64,000 nucleotides of DNA from Cruorifilaria tuberocauda. Taxonomy: Eukaryota; Nematoda; Chromadorea; Rhabditida; Onchocercidae. The position numbers were made by a program, and so were the translations under genes. The notes under the pieces are model-generated. The model saw only the letters and a program-made list of their open reading frames with translations, searched no databases and had not been told where the DNA came from. Below are positions 26,054 to 40,400 of the stretch, piece after piece; the first letter of the stretch is position 1, and each line of letters opens with the position of its first letter. The DNA is taken from positions 1-64,000 of the forward strand of contig JABVXU010000036.1 in assembly GCA_013365365.1 (NCBI GenBank), given 5' to 3'.

Positions 26054-29000
26054 ATGGCCGAAGCTAATAATAAAGTTGCTGTGAGTTTAAGAGTAGTCTT
26101 TAATTCTTCGGTTAAAAATTATTAGTATTGACGATTAGCTTCTGCTAATATAGATAACGAGTTCAGTTGGGAATAATCACCAATAGCGATCTCTTGCAAT
26201 AATTTCCCAAAGCATCTCTAAACTATTATTTATATTAATTAATTAAAAATGGATTATATAATTGCAAATTTACCGCTTAATATTTTCGCTTCCTCCTTTC
26301 TTTCTTAGCACTGAATATATTTCTATTTAAAACCATTTGAATTAAATGTTTTATATAATATTTCGTCTCACATTTCTCACAAATGCTTCAATGCTTCTCA
26401 TAAGTTGGCTATATACTTGCAAACGAAAAATGGTAAACAAATGAAATATAGAACTTAACACGGAAGGTTAATTTTGAATATATTTTTTTACGATGATTAA
26501 TTAAGTGTAAGTCACTTGATCACAAATCAGCTCTTAACATCCTTGTCTTAATCTGCTCTATGAAATATTAAGCAAACAAAAAGTTAAACTTCTTTTTGAT
26601 CTTCATGCAATGAAATTCGATGGTATATTATCCATAAAACTGAGAATTTCCATTTTTTATTATCCATAAAACTGAGAATTTCTATTTTTGAAGAAAACAA
26701 AAAAGAAAATTCAATTTTTTTGTAAAGTGAAAAATTTGAGGAGTTATTTAAGAAATATATTAGTATTTAGGATTCAAATCCAGCCATACCGATGGAAAAG
26801 AAAGGACCGATGATGAAGGAGAAGGTATCGAAAAATGTTACCTGTACAGTAACAACAGCATATTTTTTGTTTCTGATTGCGATTGTTTCGATCGTCTTAT
26901 CGTCATTTATGACTTATTGGATAACAAAACAAACATATGATCGATCGCTTGAAATAAGGCCTTCCGTCAATGCTCAACAGACAGCGTGAGTGCATTATTA
27001 AATTCTTCGTCGAAATCTTGAATTAAGATAGCGTATGAACGGAAACTGACCGATTAAAACTCTTGGGCTTGAATTTCAACTTTCGAATCACCGCGGTTAA
27101 TAGAAAAGTAATGGTATTTCTATCTGGTTTCTCAAATTCAGAAACTATGCGTGACACGTGTTTTCCGTGTTTCTCCTTTTCTATCCACTCTTTATTGTTC
27201 TTTATTTTAGATGTCATTTTCTTCTAAAATTTAAATATTTTCATCTCAGAGAAAATGTTCTTGTCGAAGGGGGAATTCACTGATTTTTACGTTTTTAATA
27301 AAATATCATTTAGCGCAAATGTATCAGTAGATGAGTCATCAGTAGAAGAAGAACTGAGCGGTCCTACGGCAGCTGAACTACGTTTACCAAAAAATATCAT
27401 ACCCATATGGTTTGTATTTTTCAAATAAAATTCTATTTGTTAGGAAAAGTTTCAACCTATACTGGCCTACGCTATCAGATAGTAACCCTCGGACAACGGC
27501 CAAAATTAACGATTTATTTAGGAATCGCTGTTTTTTTTGATATTTTGTCTTTGTTTCATGAAAATACCTTATTTAACTTAAATCGTTCATTTATGAAAAA
27601 GAAAAATATAGGCAAGAATTTAGAAAATATCCAGACCATTTATTTGTGAATGAATGAATGCATATTCCAATTACAAATGGTGGGATATGATTTTACAATT
27701 TTGCAGGTACAATTTAACGATTAAAACATACTTACCTGGTTATGTGCACATTCCGGCTAGCAAAAATATGACGTTTGATGCTGCATTGATTATCAAATTT
27801 CGAGTTGATGAAGAGACCGAAAAAATTATCCTAAACTCATTAAATTTGAATTTTCCTGATGATATAGATGAAATCAAGATTTTGCAGGATAAAGTTATCC
27901 AAATCGAGCAGGTTATTATTTACAACCTTTATGTATACTGTGCAATCGTTTGTCATTAAATTCAACTCCAATTTTTTTACTTGCAAAAATAGTACATTCG
28001 TTAAACATTTTGACTTGTTGAATTCCTAAAGTTTTTTATGGTTTTCACTAGGGGCAAAAATCTTAGCAAACTTGAACACTTTATGGTCTAACAATTTTTA
28101 TATGTCAGTTATTGAATTCAATTTTAATACTTTTAATTCTTCTCGAACTTTAATTTTTGTTATTTAAATGGTCAAAACTCAACTGGACTGTAAATGACAG
28201 ATATTCAACAAAAAAAATTTCAGTTTTCGAGAGCCAAACGAAATTCGGAGAATACAAGTTTAGACGAATATAGTACGACCGTACGTGTTTTCTTGAATAG
28301 TTTTGAACAAACTACTAATTTTATTTTATTCCATGCTTCAGTTGAAAAAATAGAATAAAATTTAGCATTAATTTTTTTATGCCTTATGAATTCATGTTTT
28401 ATGTCGAGTTTGTATTTTTCGGTTAATTTTGTGATCTGTTTTCTTCATGTTTGGATACCTAAGACTCATGTTTAGGATTCTATTGTTATTAACACAATTT
28501 GACACATGCCATGTTGAATTGGGCTTTGTGGTGTTATAAAGTCTTTGAATTTTCTTGACGACATTATTTTAGGCCAAGGCTATTGAAGCGGAAGAAGTGG
28601 AAGGTACAATAAAAATAGGCGGAAATGAAACAGAAAGTTCCACGCTTACATCAGTTATGAGTTTAGAAAATCCGGAAACGGAAAACAGCACAGCAGAACA
28701 GCGATCTAAGAGTGTCAAAGTTGCTGCTGATGTTCAGGTTTTGAGTTACACTAAAAACTTTTCTTATTCGCCTTTTTTTAAACGCTTTAAATTCGGAATA
28801 ATTTTTTCCGGATTTCATAGGGAGTTTTTTTTAACCAAAAAAATTTTAATAATATAACTGAAAAGTAATAGTTATAAATATATTGCAGGCATTAATTTGA
28901 AATTTTTCGTTAAAAACATACTATATTCAGGTGAAAGAAATTGTTCTGAACGAAACACTGGAAATGGTAGTGCTGTTACTAGACGGAGAATTAAAGAAGG

Positions 29001-32000
29001 GTCAAGAGTTCTATTTGCAGGTGTCATTCGAGAACTTTTAATTTGAGCTTACTAAATTCTACAACGATCGTCTTTTTGGTACAAATGTACAATTTCAGAT
29101 AGCTTATTCAGGCCCAATTCATATGAAACTCGCTGGTCTATATTTGAGTCGATATCAAAATGATGAGGATATGACAAGGTTGAATTTCATAATTTGAATG
29201 CAAAATCTAGTAATTTATAACGAATTTATCTAGTTTTTTGTTATCAATTTTAATTTCAGGTATCTAGCAGTAACACAAATGGAACCAACAGATGCTCGCC
29301 GTATGGTACCATGTTTCGACGAGCCAGAATTTAAAGCAGTTTGGAAGATCAAAACCATTCATCCGAGCGGTACTTCTGCTGTGTCCAATGGAATCGAAAT
29401 CAAAAATGCTGAAAAAACGCAAGTTGTTTTACATCAAAATACAAATTTATCTGTATCATTTGAAATATTACTCTGGTTTAGATCGCTTTATCCGAACTAT
29501 TTTTCTGTTAAAATCTTCCTGTATTCGCAAGCTGTTTAAATAGAGTGGAACAGTCGAGCGAATTTTCAAATCTAATACCGTAACAATTGCAATTGAGATT
29601 TATAATTCTAAGTTTGCTCACGATGAAGTAACATAGAAAAATCAGTTGAATTAACATTTATTAAAAGTAGAGAAGCGAAATAGCGGAGATACGGCTTTTG
29701 TTCGAAATGAGTTAATTGAAAATTACTTATTCTGATTGTACTTTTAATTCTTTGATTGGACGAGTTATACACCTTAGAACAAATCTATTATGACAATTAT
29801 TCTCAATTTTTCAGTTACAAGGACCGCGAGCTTTTTTATTAATTGATATATCTCAAATAATTGCATCTTTGTTATTGGTGCTATGACAATAAATTTTTAA
29901 AGGGATGATCCGGATTGGGTAGTTACTTCATTCATCGAGTCACCACCCATGTCATCTTATCTGTTAGCCCTAGCTGTTACTGATTTTGATTTCGTTGAAG
30001 GGAGAACGAGCATGGGAACAAGGGTATGTGACATCAGACATCATAATTTACTACATTATTTTATCTGTTGTAATTTATCGTTGATATAATATCACATTTT
30101 TGCGAAAGTAATAATTTCATCATAAATTAATCTTAAGTATAAATTGCAGAATTGAGAAACGATTTTTTCGGCTGCACATCTTACATTTTTTATATTCTTT
30201 GCTTAAATTCGAAATTTTTTACTCCAACTTTTTTCTAACACAATTGAAGTATCCTTTGCAGAGAATATCCTAAACGGTTGGTATTTCACTTTGAATTTTA
30301 CACTTGACAATTAATGATTAAAATTTTTTTAGTTCCGAATATGGTCTCGCAAAGAAGCTCTTAATCAAACAGTTTATGCTCTTAAAGCAGGAATTTCAGC
30401 TTTAGAGTTTTATGAAAATTATTATAATATTTCCTTTCCACTTAAAAAGCAAGGTAATCCGTTCTTTTATAAAGTCTTTTCACTGCCAGTGAAAAATTAA
30501 TGAGAATTTCCGTTTAATCTGAATCTGAAGAACAAATTTAAGCTTTTAGCGCTTTTAAACTTCTCTCTTTTTGTCGCCTTATCTTTCTCTCTGTCTCTAT
30601 ATATTAGCATCATTTTGTAATTGAAGTTGGTATAACTTTACAGACATGATGGCTTTACCGGATTTTGCTGCTGGAGCAATGGAAAATTGGGGTTTAATAA
30701 CTTATCGTGAGAAGTTTCTGCTTTATGATGAAAGGATTTACACGCCATCTCAGAAAGTTCGTGTTGCGTTAGTTGTTGCACATGAATTGGCCCATCAGGT
30801 TTGTTTTGCAAGATAAAATTAACAAATCAAATTGATAATTAATGCTTTAGCCATTATGATGGATTAGAGAATAGGCAGATTAATCAAAGGTTTAATGACG
30901 TAAATTATTAGACAATTAAGAATGCAAAATGTGAATATAAGCTTCAAGCGAGAAATTTAGGGATGAAGTTGATGGCTTTATCTTTTTTCATGATTTAATT
31001 ACATCTGGTAGATTTAATTTTTAATATTTTGTTGTGACATTTTGTTTTGCTAACTGCCTTTTGAAGTGGTTTGGCAATTTGGTGACAATGAAATGGTGGA
31101 ATGATTTATGGTTAAACGAAGGCTTTGCAACCTTCATGGAATATTTGGGCGCTGATGCAATCAGTAAAGGCAGTTTCCGCATGGTTTGCAAATCTTATGG
31201 TCTCTTCAAGAAGATTAGATTCTTCTATCAGTCTTGCTAGAAAAAAGGAACTCTCTTTTGTCTTATTTAAAAAGAAAAATTATTTATTAACTGATTATGT
31301 TACGAGGTTGTTCCTTAGGTTAGTAGGACAATTCCTCGTTTGTTGAAATTTGAGTTGAAGAACAAGGAAGGTAATATTTTATTGATAAGATGGAGATTAC
31401 GGCAAAAATTTGAAACAAAGATAAATTGTTAGGTTGAGTCGAGAGAAGGATAAAGCAGTAGAATTGTGTGATGGGAGACCTTTTGGAAGCCCTCTTTTTG
31501 AAGACGATTTTGGTTTATCATCGTAGAAATTCTAACTGACTAACAAAGTCATAGTTTTTTATGGATAAGATTTTGTGAGGAGGAGATTTACCAAGGTGGG
31601 ATATTTTAGTAAGAATTGTTGTATAAAGGAATGGGTTTGACTAAAGACGGGTAAAGACGGAACAAAGAAGTAAAATTGGCTGTACGGTAATTGAATTAGT
31701 TATTTTAAACAAAAATAAGCGGTGGAATGAGCATTGCAGTACAAATTATCTTTGAGAAAATGGAATGGATAGATGGAAGACAGAACAATGAGAATATCTG
31801 GTACTAATGCCAATAGGAATGTTTTACATTACAAATAATGATTCATAAAAATATAAGGATTAAAAAATAATTAAAAATTAAAAAAGTTTAATTAATTGAG
31901 ATAGTTATACGATAAGTAAAATTTTTCGGAATTTTCCGACAGTTAATAACAGTTACATGCTGACAGCCATTGCTTTTCAAACTTTATTAAACAAATTTTT

Positions 32001-35000
32001 CATATTTAAGAGCGATTATTTTCTACAAGATGCCGTGAAAGAAGCATATAGACGTGATGGACAAGCCACTTCTCATCCCTTATCATTTCCAATTGATAAA
32101 GCTGAAGATGTAAGTGGTGCATTCGATGCGATCACCTATAACAAGGTTGTGTTTTGCACCTGAAGAAAATTTTTAATGATTTTTATATTATTGTTATTTT
32201 CCTTGATATTATATCCAATTACCACACAACAATGAATTTCAGGGTTCAGCAATAATATTTATGATTCAACACGTAATGGGATCTGAAAACTTCAAAAAAG
32301 GATTACATGTCAGTTGATTGATCCAATATTTTATTAGCTTAATAAATAAGCACCTTGATAGCTCTAAACAGATGGAAGTTTAATTTGTAATTCACTTTCG
32401 TCGCAATTCATATCTGTAACCTTTTTCGAATTCGTTTCAAAAAAAAATCAGAAATTCTTGATTTTTGCAACAATTTCTAAAGTTTATCACTGATGGAGTC
32501 CTGCAGTTTAATCGAATCAGCCTCAATCAGACACTTTTATACTATAATAGAAATATTTATCTTTTCTGATCATCAGCTGGATAAAAAACTTTTAGGATTA
32601 CTTAGAGAACTATAAATATCGCAATGCAGATCATGATGATTTGTGGAGCGCCCTCAATAGAGCGGTCCCTGATACGTTGTTATCATGGGAAGGTGATAAG
32701 CTTGACATACGAGATTTTGCGTCCAAGTGGACTCAACAGGTATTTTTCATTGTTGCAAATTAGCAGAAATAATGTAAGTAATATTATATTTCTAGAATAA
32801 TTGACTATTTATTGTTTCTAGGTGTAAATATATGGAAGATAAAAGTAAATTTAACTTTATTAATACTTAGAAATATTGAGTAAATAATGTTGAAATAACA
32901 AATATTTAAGTTCAGAATAAATAAAATCAGTGTTAAAATGATATAGGTAAGTATATGTTAACATCTTCATTTATCAGATGGGTTATCCGGTGGTTGAAGT
33001 ACGTCGAATTGATGACAAAAAGGTTGAACTACGTCAAAAACGTTTCAAATGGGATGAAAATGCGCTTGAGCGTGAGAAATTTCGCAATGCTAGGTTTTGG
33101 TTAGTCAATCTAAAATGTAAATTGACGAACTTTCATTTTTTTTATTGAAAAAATCTAAAATATGAATATAAAAATGTTTTAATTCCTTTTTGTTCATAAT
33201 TACATCACTAATTTTCTGCATGTACTTTGCAGGTATAAATATGACATACCAGTGTGGTATTCAGTAAATGGTGAAGAAATGCCAATGACTTGGTTGCATG
33301 AATGTAACTGTTTCATCATAATTTTGTTAATTTTAAATAAAGATAGAATTTTTTAAGACACTGATTTTACCAAAACCATTACATGTTCTTAGCGTTAATG
33401 GAAGTGTACGTCGATTAACAATTCAAGTTTAAGCTATCTGATAAATCAAATCAATGACTTCGACCGCTCGATTTCAGTAGTTAATATGAGACATTTTTTC
33501 CTGAGCTTTTTAAACTGAAGCGTAAATAATTCCATCGGACTTTGAAAATACTCAGTTGTTTCCATTCTTATATCTTGTTTGGTTTACATCTTATATCTTG
33601 TTTGTTGGATTGAAAAATTTTGGATACTAATGATAAACTTTTGTTTATTAGTAATTTATGTTTCAAAAAGTAGATTCGAATCTTGGACTCAACTTTTGTA
33701 TCTAGAATCAAGGAACATTATATATATGATAATGTTTCTTTACTGATTGAATTTTTGAATTTACATGTTAAATCATTTTTTTTCGGAACTTTTTAATTTA
33801 GCACATGATTTGGATGTGAGCGAAGGAGACTTCTTGGTTTTAAATTCTGGTTCGAAAGGTTTTTACCGGGTCAACTATAACATGGAATTATGGCTAAAAA
33901 TAACTTATCAGCTGCTGAAGGATCCTACGGTAATATTTCTACGACCTTAGGAGGAACTAGAAATTTATCAGGTAATAGATCAGAAAAGAGTAAGACAGTA
34001 TCACCGACAAGGCTCAATGATTTATTGGTATGACGACTCCGCCAACTGTGGATAATAAACAATTTCTTAAAAGTGTAATACAATAACATTAGTTAAAGAC
34101 GAAAATAATTAAACTTGAAAATATCTAAACTTAAAATTTCGAACATAACTCTTTTGGAACAATCACGAACATGAAACTAACAATCTCTGATTTCAGAAAA
34201 TTGACGTACGCACTCGTGCTCGAATCATTGATGATGCTTTTGCTCTTGCCGAAGCTAATTATATTTCTTATGAGATCCCATTGAATCTAACACAATATCT
34301 GCCGATGGAAAAGGAATTTCTTCCATGGAGAATGGCTTTAAATGGCATTGGTGTCATTCTGGATAATTTCAATGATGAACCTGCGACCCAACATATCAGG
34401 GTAAGCATCTCACTGATGAAAATAATGCTCGTTTAATTATTACTAGGAAATTGTCCTCTCCAATTCATTCTTGTTCCTAAGATTCACTTATTGTAATTAT
34501 AGTTTATATTAAGCCGTTTATAAATTACTTCATAAGTTTGTAGGTTATTAAATATTACTTAAAAAATGTTGATGTTTAAGTTGAATATCATTTAATTAAG
34601 GATTACTTGGAGCCGTTGCTTTTTACATTATACAATCGAATCGATTGGGATATTTTGGAAATATCCTATTTAAATGACGAAATTTTCTTTGAAAAGTATT
34701 TTTTCTGATTTTTTTGATCGCCCAATTTCTAATCTGTTGAGTTGTTGTGAAATTTTAATTGGCTAAAATAATAGAAATTATGCTAGAAATTTAACTTCAA
34801 ATAACGTTTCAATGTTCGTTCCAGTGAGCTACGCTATGCGATTATTCGGCAAATGTGTTATCTGAGAAATATAAATTGCACGGAAAAACTACATAGCTTA
34901 TTTCTTAAAAATTTTTTGGATCAATGTCAAGACAAATATACTCCAAGTAGTGAATGCAGCACGTCTGTTTTTCCGCTTCTCATCGAATTATATCATTAGA

Positions 35001-36425
35001 AAAAACTGTTAATTATTTTTTAAGCTTTAATTTAGGTTGTTTTAGGTGAGTTTCACCTTTTTATCCTCTCTATTTATTCAATTTTTTAATGCCTTTTCCT
35101 TTAATTATGAACAAACACTGAAATGTAAAATTCTGCTCGGTGATGGAACATTCTTATTTTCCCTTAACAATATTAATAGAAACGAAAATAAATTCAATTC
35201 CTTAACCATTAGTACTCCTAAAATCATATCTTAGTTTAATAAACGAAAATAATTCCAATAATATTCCTTGATAATTTCTCATTTACAGAGTTCCATTACC
35301 TGTTCGATCTCAGGTCTATTGTGAAGGTGTGCGAATAGGTGCGGAGAAAGTATGGAACAATGTATTTCAACTTTATAAACGTGAGCAAGTTCAAGTGGAA
35401 AGAGAGCGCTTGCTTGGAGCTCTTGCTTGTTCACGTGATTCATTCACTCTCAAAAAGTTCTTTTTTATTATGATTTCTAAAATTTAAAATTTGCTTCACA
35501 GCAAATACCAGAATTTAAAAGATTTTCTGTGATTTTTTTTGGAAAAGATTGGATTGAAAAAAATGAAGCTTTCACTTCTAATACCTTTAGCTTTGAAAAT
35601 CAAAATTGTTAACTACGTTAATTTATATACAGACTTCTGAAATTGGCATCTGATTTGAATGATTCATCGATTCGATTGCAAGACACGCCAAGCACATTTG
35701 CATATGTTAGCGGTGGAGATGTTGGCCGTTTGATCATCTTTGATTATTTCCAGGATAGCTGGCCTCAGCTTTATTCAGAGTAAAATTGCAACTTTCTTGG
35801 CACGAATTAATTTTTTTTTCGACCTATTAATCATGATCAATATTATCTTATTATCTTTCAGCAGAATTTAATATTCTCCTAACAAAATGTTAAATTACAG
35901 TTTATATTCAATTACAAAGATTTCAGTATGAAAGAGCAACAGAATTTTTTGCGAAAAATTATACTAAGCTCAACGTCAGTATCAAATGAAAGACAAATTG
36001 CACAGGTTTGTTCTTAGCTATTCTTTAGCTCTTTCTATTTTCAAGCCCCTCTTAATCAAAATTCTATCTTTTCGTCTGTAAGAGAATTTAAGTAATTTTG
36101 ATTTTTCATCTTTTCTTGACTTTTAGGTTTAAAAATCATTGTTGCAGCTTGAAGCTTTCATGAAAAAGTATAGAAAAGACACAAGCAGGTTGGATGTATT
36201 TGGACAACAGCTAGAGAAGAGCAGGACTGTAAAGGTTATTTCATAGTTATATTAATAAGATACCTTAATTTCTATAGGTGATTGATTTTAAATTTATATA
36301 AATAAGAGTAATTATTAACTTAATCATATTTCTATTATCCATATAATAATTTTCAGCTATGGCGTGACAGAAATCTGAAGATGCTTACGGAATGGTTTAG
36401 GAAGCAGAATATGAAAAATGAATAA
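26054..36425 (+). CDS. Type II membrane M1 zinc aminopeptidase (glutamyl/aminopeptidase N-like)
   Basis: Gluzincin ectopeptidase that removes N-terminal residues from peptides at the cell surface. 27 phase-compatible exons: 26054-26080, 26771-26985, 27314-27409, 27707-27911, 28224-28280, 28573-28737, 28931-29020, 29099-29178, 29260-29475, 29903-30023, 30333-30453, 30644-30798, 31067-31183, 32011-32145, 32243-32308, 32596-32739, 32978-33093, 33233-33303, 33802-33929, 34197-34400, 34601-34695, 34825-34962, 35289-35456, 35633-35779, 35927-36005, 36148-36234, 36357-36425; 1103 aa. A short cytosolic N-terminus precedes a signal anchor at about residues 34-57. The exopeptidase motif GAMEN is at 475-479; zinc ligands H511, H515 (HELAH) and E534 show the correct 18-residue spacing, with WLNEGFA; Y598 fits the transition-state Tyr. 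FDEP and MEPTDARR are present. A Ser/Thr/Glu-rich insertion occupies about 185-255. The donor at 29475/29476 is the least certain junction. Confidence 0.92.
26627..26690. repeat. Tandem duplication, 32-bp unit x2
   Basis: Two near-identical copies of a 32-bp unit starting ATTATCCATAAAACTGAGAA lie head to tail in the first intron of the aminopeptidase gene. They differ at one base near the end, so the duplication is recent. Confidence 0.85.
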
Positions 36426-37412
36426 CTATTTTTAGATAATCGGTCATCATAATCTAAATGTTGTCATTTTAAATCCTTCACACTTAACATGTTCGGTGCT
36501 TAAATATTGTTATTGTTGGAATCGATGAAGTTTTACAACATTGGCTTCATTGAAGCATTTCTTTAATGATCAGAAATATTTGTAAGTTTAAAAATTTCCA
36601 AGAAATTTTCAAAAAATTCCCGAAATTAGCTTTTGGGAACATAAGTGATTCAGATCTTTTTTCTTTTCCAATATTGAATCTATTTTTAAGGTCGTTGTAC
36701 ATAAAAACTTTTTTTAGACCTCAAATACAATTCAAAAGTTGTGAATTTCAATTTGCTTCACTTCATTCTATGTTGTGTTACTCTTCTATCAGATGTTTTC
36801 TTGATTATAAAGGTGTCTTACATTTTAGTTGTCTGATTCAAAGTAGTTTCTTACACATACTTCTACAGTAAGGTATTCTTTAAACAACGATAAATTTCGA
36901 GTTTCACATTGTTATCTTATCCTTGCATGCAGATCAGATTTAAAATTAATTTTGGACCGCAAATGATTAGTAAATAACAAAAGTTAAGCTTCCGTACATT
37001 TTCAAATTTTTATTTTCTTGAATAATATTTCTATATTAGTGTTAACAATTCTTCAAAAAACTTAGAAAGTGCTTTTCAAGTTCAAATTTGGAACTCTTTT
37101 TTTTGTGGTGGGAAGAGCATCTCATTAAATAACTAAATTATTTTCGAATTTATGACAAACAATTAGCAGATGTTAATAGAATATCATTTTGGAATATATT
37201 CAAAGTAAATTTTTGCAAACTTCAAGTAAAATTGATCATCGCTTTAACACCTTTTGCCACGGCATTTTTTTTTTAATTAATAAATTCGACAATGAAATTA
37301 CTTACTGTTATGAAAATTCGATTCGGATAATTAAAGTAGTTCATTCATTACGAAAATTCAATTTTTATTCAATGTCCAGATTATTTGATGGGTGAATAAC
37401 TTTAAGTACGTT
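36426..37412. other. Convergent intergenic region
   Basis: About 1 kb between the 3' ends of the aminopeptidase (+) and phosphatase (-) genes. The ORFs here (36566-36871, 37189-37395) lack splice or start context and look fortuitous. Confidence 0.5.
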
Positions 37413-40400
37413 TCAGGGTACGTAGGTACCAAACTGTTTCAGCATTTTACGATGTTCAGAAGTGTAAGGACCGTGTTTGTATTTGATCAACCAGAAACTA
37501 TCTTCCGTTTCTTCCTGCAATCCTTATTTTATAATATAATCGTTTATGTCCCGAAAACTTAGGAAAATTATTTTGATAATTTATTATTCAACATTATTCA
37601 ACTAATGCCATTTACACGTTCCGTTAAAATTATAAAATTGGCTCTTAAATGTACTGTATTTGGTTCTGGATTTATTAGCAGCAAGTTAATAAAAGATGCA
37701 GTTAAAAAATTCTTTTCGAAATAGAATTTTCAAAAGAAAGAGACAAACATCTTTCAATATCGATAAGAGAGAAATTTATAATGAAGATGAGAAGATAGAA
37801 TAGGTGAACAGTGGAAAGAGAATGTAGAATTCAAGGTATTACAGCATGATGAATGCTGAAGAGTCTTTTGCTACTTCCAATAGACTGAATCTGGAAAGCA
37901 TTATTGATATTGCAAAGAACTTAGCAACTTGGCGATCATCAGTTATTAAGCTGAGCTTGACGACAAAAACTCTTAAAATACGCTAAGCACACTTATTGTT
38001 CGCAAAATTCTGTGACATAGAAGAATTGTTTTCTATCACTCAAGGACTTGAATAATCACATAATCTAGAACACAGCCTTTAAAATGCAATCAAGAATGCT
38101 ACTTTCTCTTTATTATCCTTCCTGTTTAATGATTTTCAAGTCTCCTAAAATTTTATCATTTGCTACTATTTTCGTTACAAAGCTTTTTTAATGATCACAC
38201 AACTTTAGTATGTATGATCTATCTCAGCTATCATTTTCATTACTTTTAGATGATTAATTGTTTTTTAGGATCTTTTAAAATAACAGTAATTGCTTGAGCA
38301 AGTAGTTTGCAAATCAGTGGACATGGATGAAATTGTATTTCTCTTGAACTGTTTAGATGGAAATTTCGTTACTGGAACTTTTCAAAATCTTCTAATATCT
38401 GAGACATAGAGAAATCTTTCCTAATAACAAGAGTAGGATAGTTAAGTTAAGTTAAACAGTACGGTATGAAAAAAGTTGGAAACCTTCGATGCGGATATTT
38501 GTTCGAAGTAGAGGTGAGTTTCATTAAATATATGAAGCCGACCAAAACCATAGTTTGACGAACGAAATGCACTCCACGGCGGTGGTTCAGATATGAATGG
38601 ATCGGTGTATTCTTGACATCCCTGAAATTAACATTTATTACTAATACCAACCAACAGCTAAATTGGTATAAACAAAATTTTTATTGCAATTCAGGAGAAA
38701 TAGATGTCTCTTTTACAGTTGTCTTGCACTTCAAAAATTTTTCGGCAGATTTGTTTTTGCTAAAGTGGGAAGTCATTTGAAGTTTGACTATGCTTACGGC
38801 AGATCCTGAAATGATATGTACTGGTGCTGGTGGATCCATATACGGTTCCTCAGTACCATTATAAACCTAAATTTAGATAAAGTAAATTATTTTTCTTCAA
38901 TTAATTGAAAGATTTGTCGGTAGTTACATTATTTTAAATGGCAAAAAAAAGACTGATAAGCAATGCGTCTTTACATTGCGTCATATTTTTCTTATATTTG
39001 TATTGAAAAATTTAGAAAAGTTTGAAAAATGTTGGAGAAAAAAATCCTTTGCTTTGCTTACAGTACGATTGTATAGTGGCCACATCCGTTCATAGGAATG
39101 TTCGTGCGCCCAAATTTCTAAATCAACTCCATACGTATAAAATAATTTTTCAAGTCCGTAACGATGTGTCCCTTGTATACCCGAACGAACCTGAATTTGG
39201 ATTTTGGTTTGCGATGTGAAGAGAAAAAGTATTCAATCAAATGTCAGAAAGTGAACACTTTTGTAATTGCCTATAAAGTTGAAAAAGATATAAAATCACC
39301 GAGAGTCTTCCTTTAAATTAATATTAGTGTGTATTCATCACTCTCTCAGCTTTGTTATTGCTTTCACAAGCAGCCGGAAATGAAATAGCTTACTCGCGAT
39401 TCGTATTTGGTACAATCATCGAAATCATAATTGGAACAGTACATCGGTCGATGTCCCATTGTTACAATCCATGGATATTTGTCACGGTTTGAGGATGCTC
39501 GCTTAAAACCCTTATTTTAAAAATTCGTAAAATTTGTTCTTTATAATATCATTTGAGTTTCACCTTCAATTTAAATTGCTGGTGCTTTCATCCTGGTAGA
39601 TAAGCTCACCTTTAAATCATCAATAAGCCATTTCCATTGATTCACTATTTGTATGGAGCCATATTCAGTGAAATAATAAAATTCAGTTGATATGACGATG
39701 AAATGAGTCACGCCAAGGTCAAAACTGCAGAAGTACGAGATACTTCAAGTCTGTTGAGGAACAAAAAAATCTCTATACTTTGGTAACAAAATTTATTAAA
39801 CTATGTGCAAACATTTAACTAAATGAAATAAATAAATGCAAACATATTTTTGCTGCATAATTGATTTTTTTTCATATAATCTCTAACAGCAATCCTCAAG
39901 CGTGAATTATTTTAATATAAGTTGCTTATTACACTAACGACTGTGAATCAATAAATGAAAGCGCGACACATTGATATGATGATAAAGTGACAATTTACAA
40001 CTTTATTAATATGTAAAATGAAAATTTCCGTTACCTATAAAAAAAGTTATGTTCACTATTCGGCATTGTATATCGATTAACATAATGAGAGAAGTTATAG
40101 GCCTGTTCGTGATTCCCGACAACCGTCATGTAAGGTACATAAGCTGCTATTGGTTCAATCTGTCTACCAAATTGATCGCCAAATTGTCCTTCATCCTGAT
40201 AAGCATTATACTCCATCAGTTTTTTTAGTCATTGTTACATTTTCCAAATATTCCGCGTTTAAAAAATTTTTTAATCCATATTTGTGAAACGGTCAAAAAT
40301 ACTGTAGCACTGTAGGAGGAGGATGAAACTTACAGTATCCAAGTTGTATGCGAAATCACCTAAATAATATATGAACTATATCGCAAGAAAAGCATGATCA

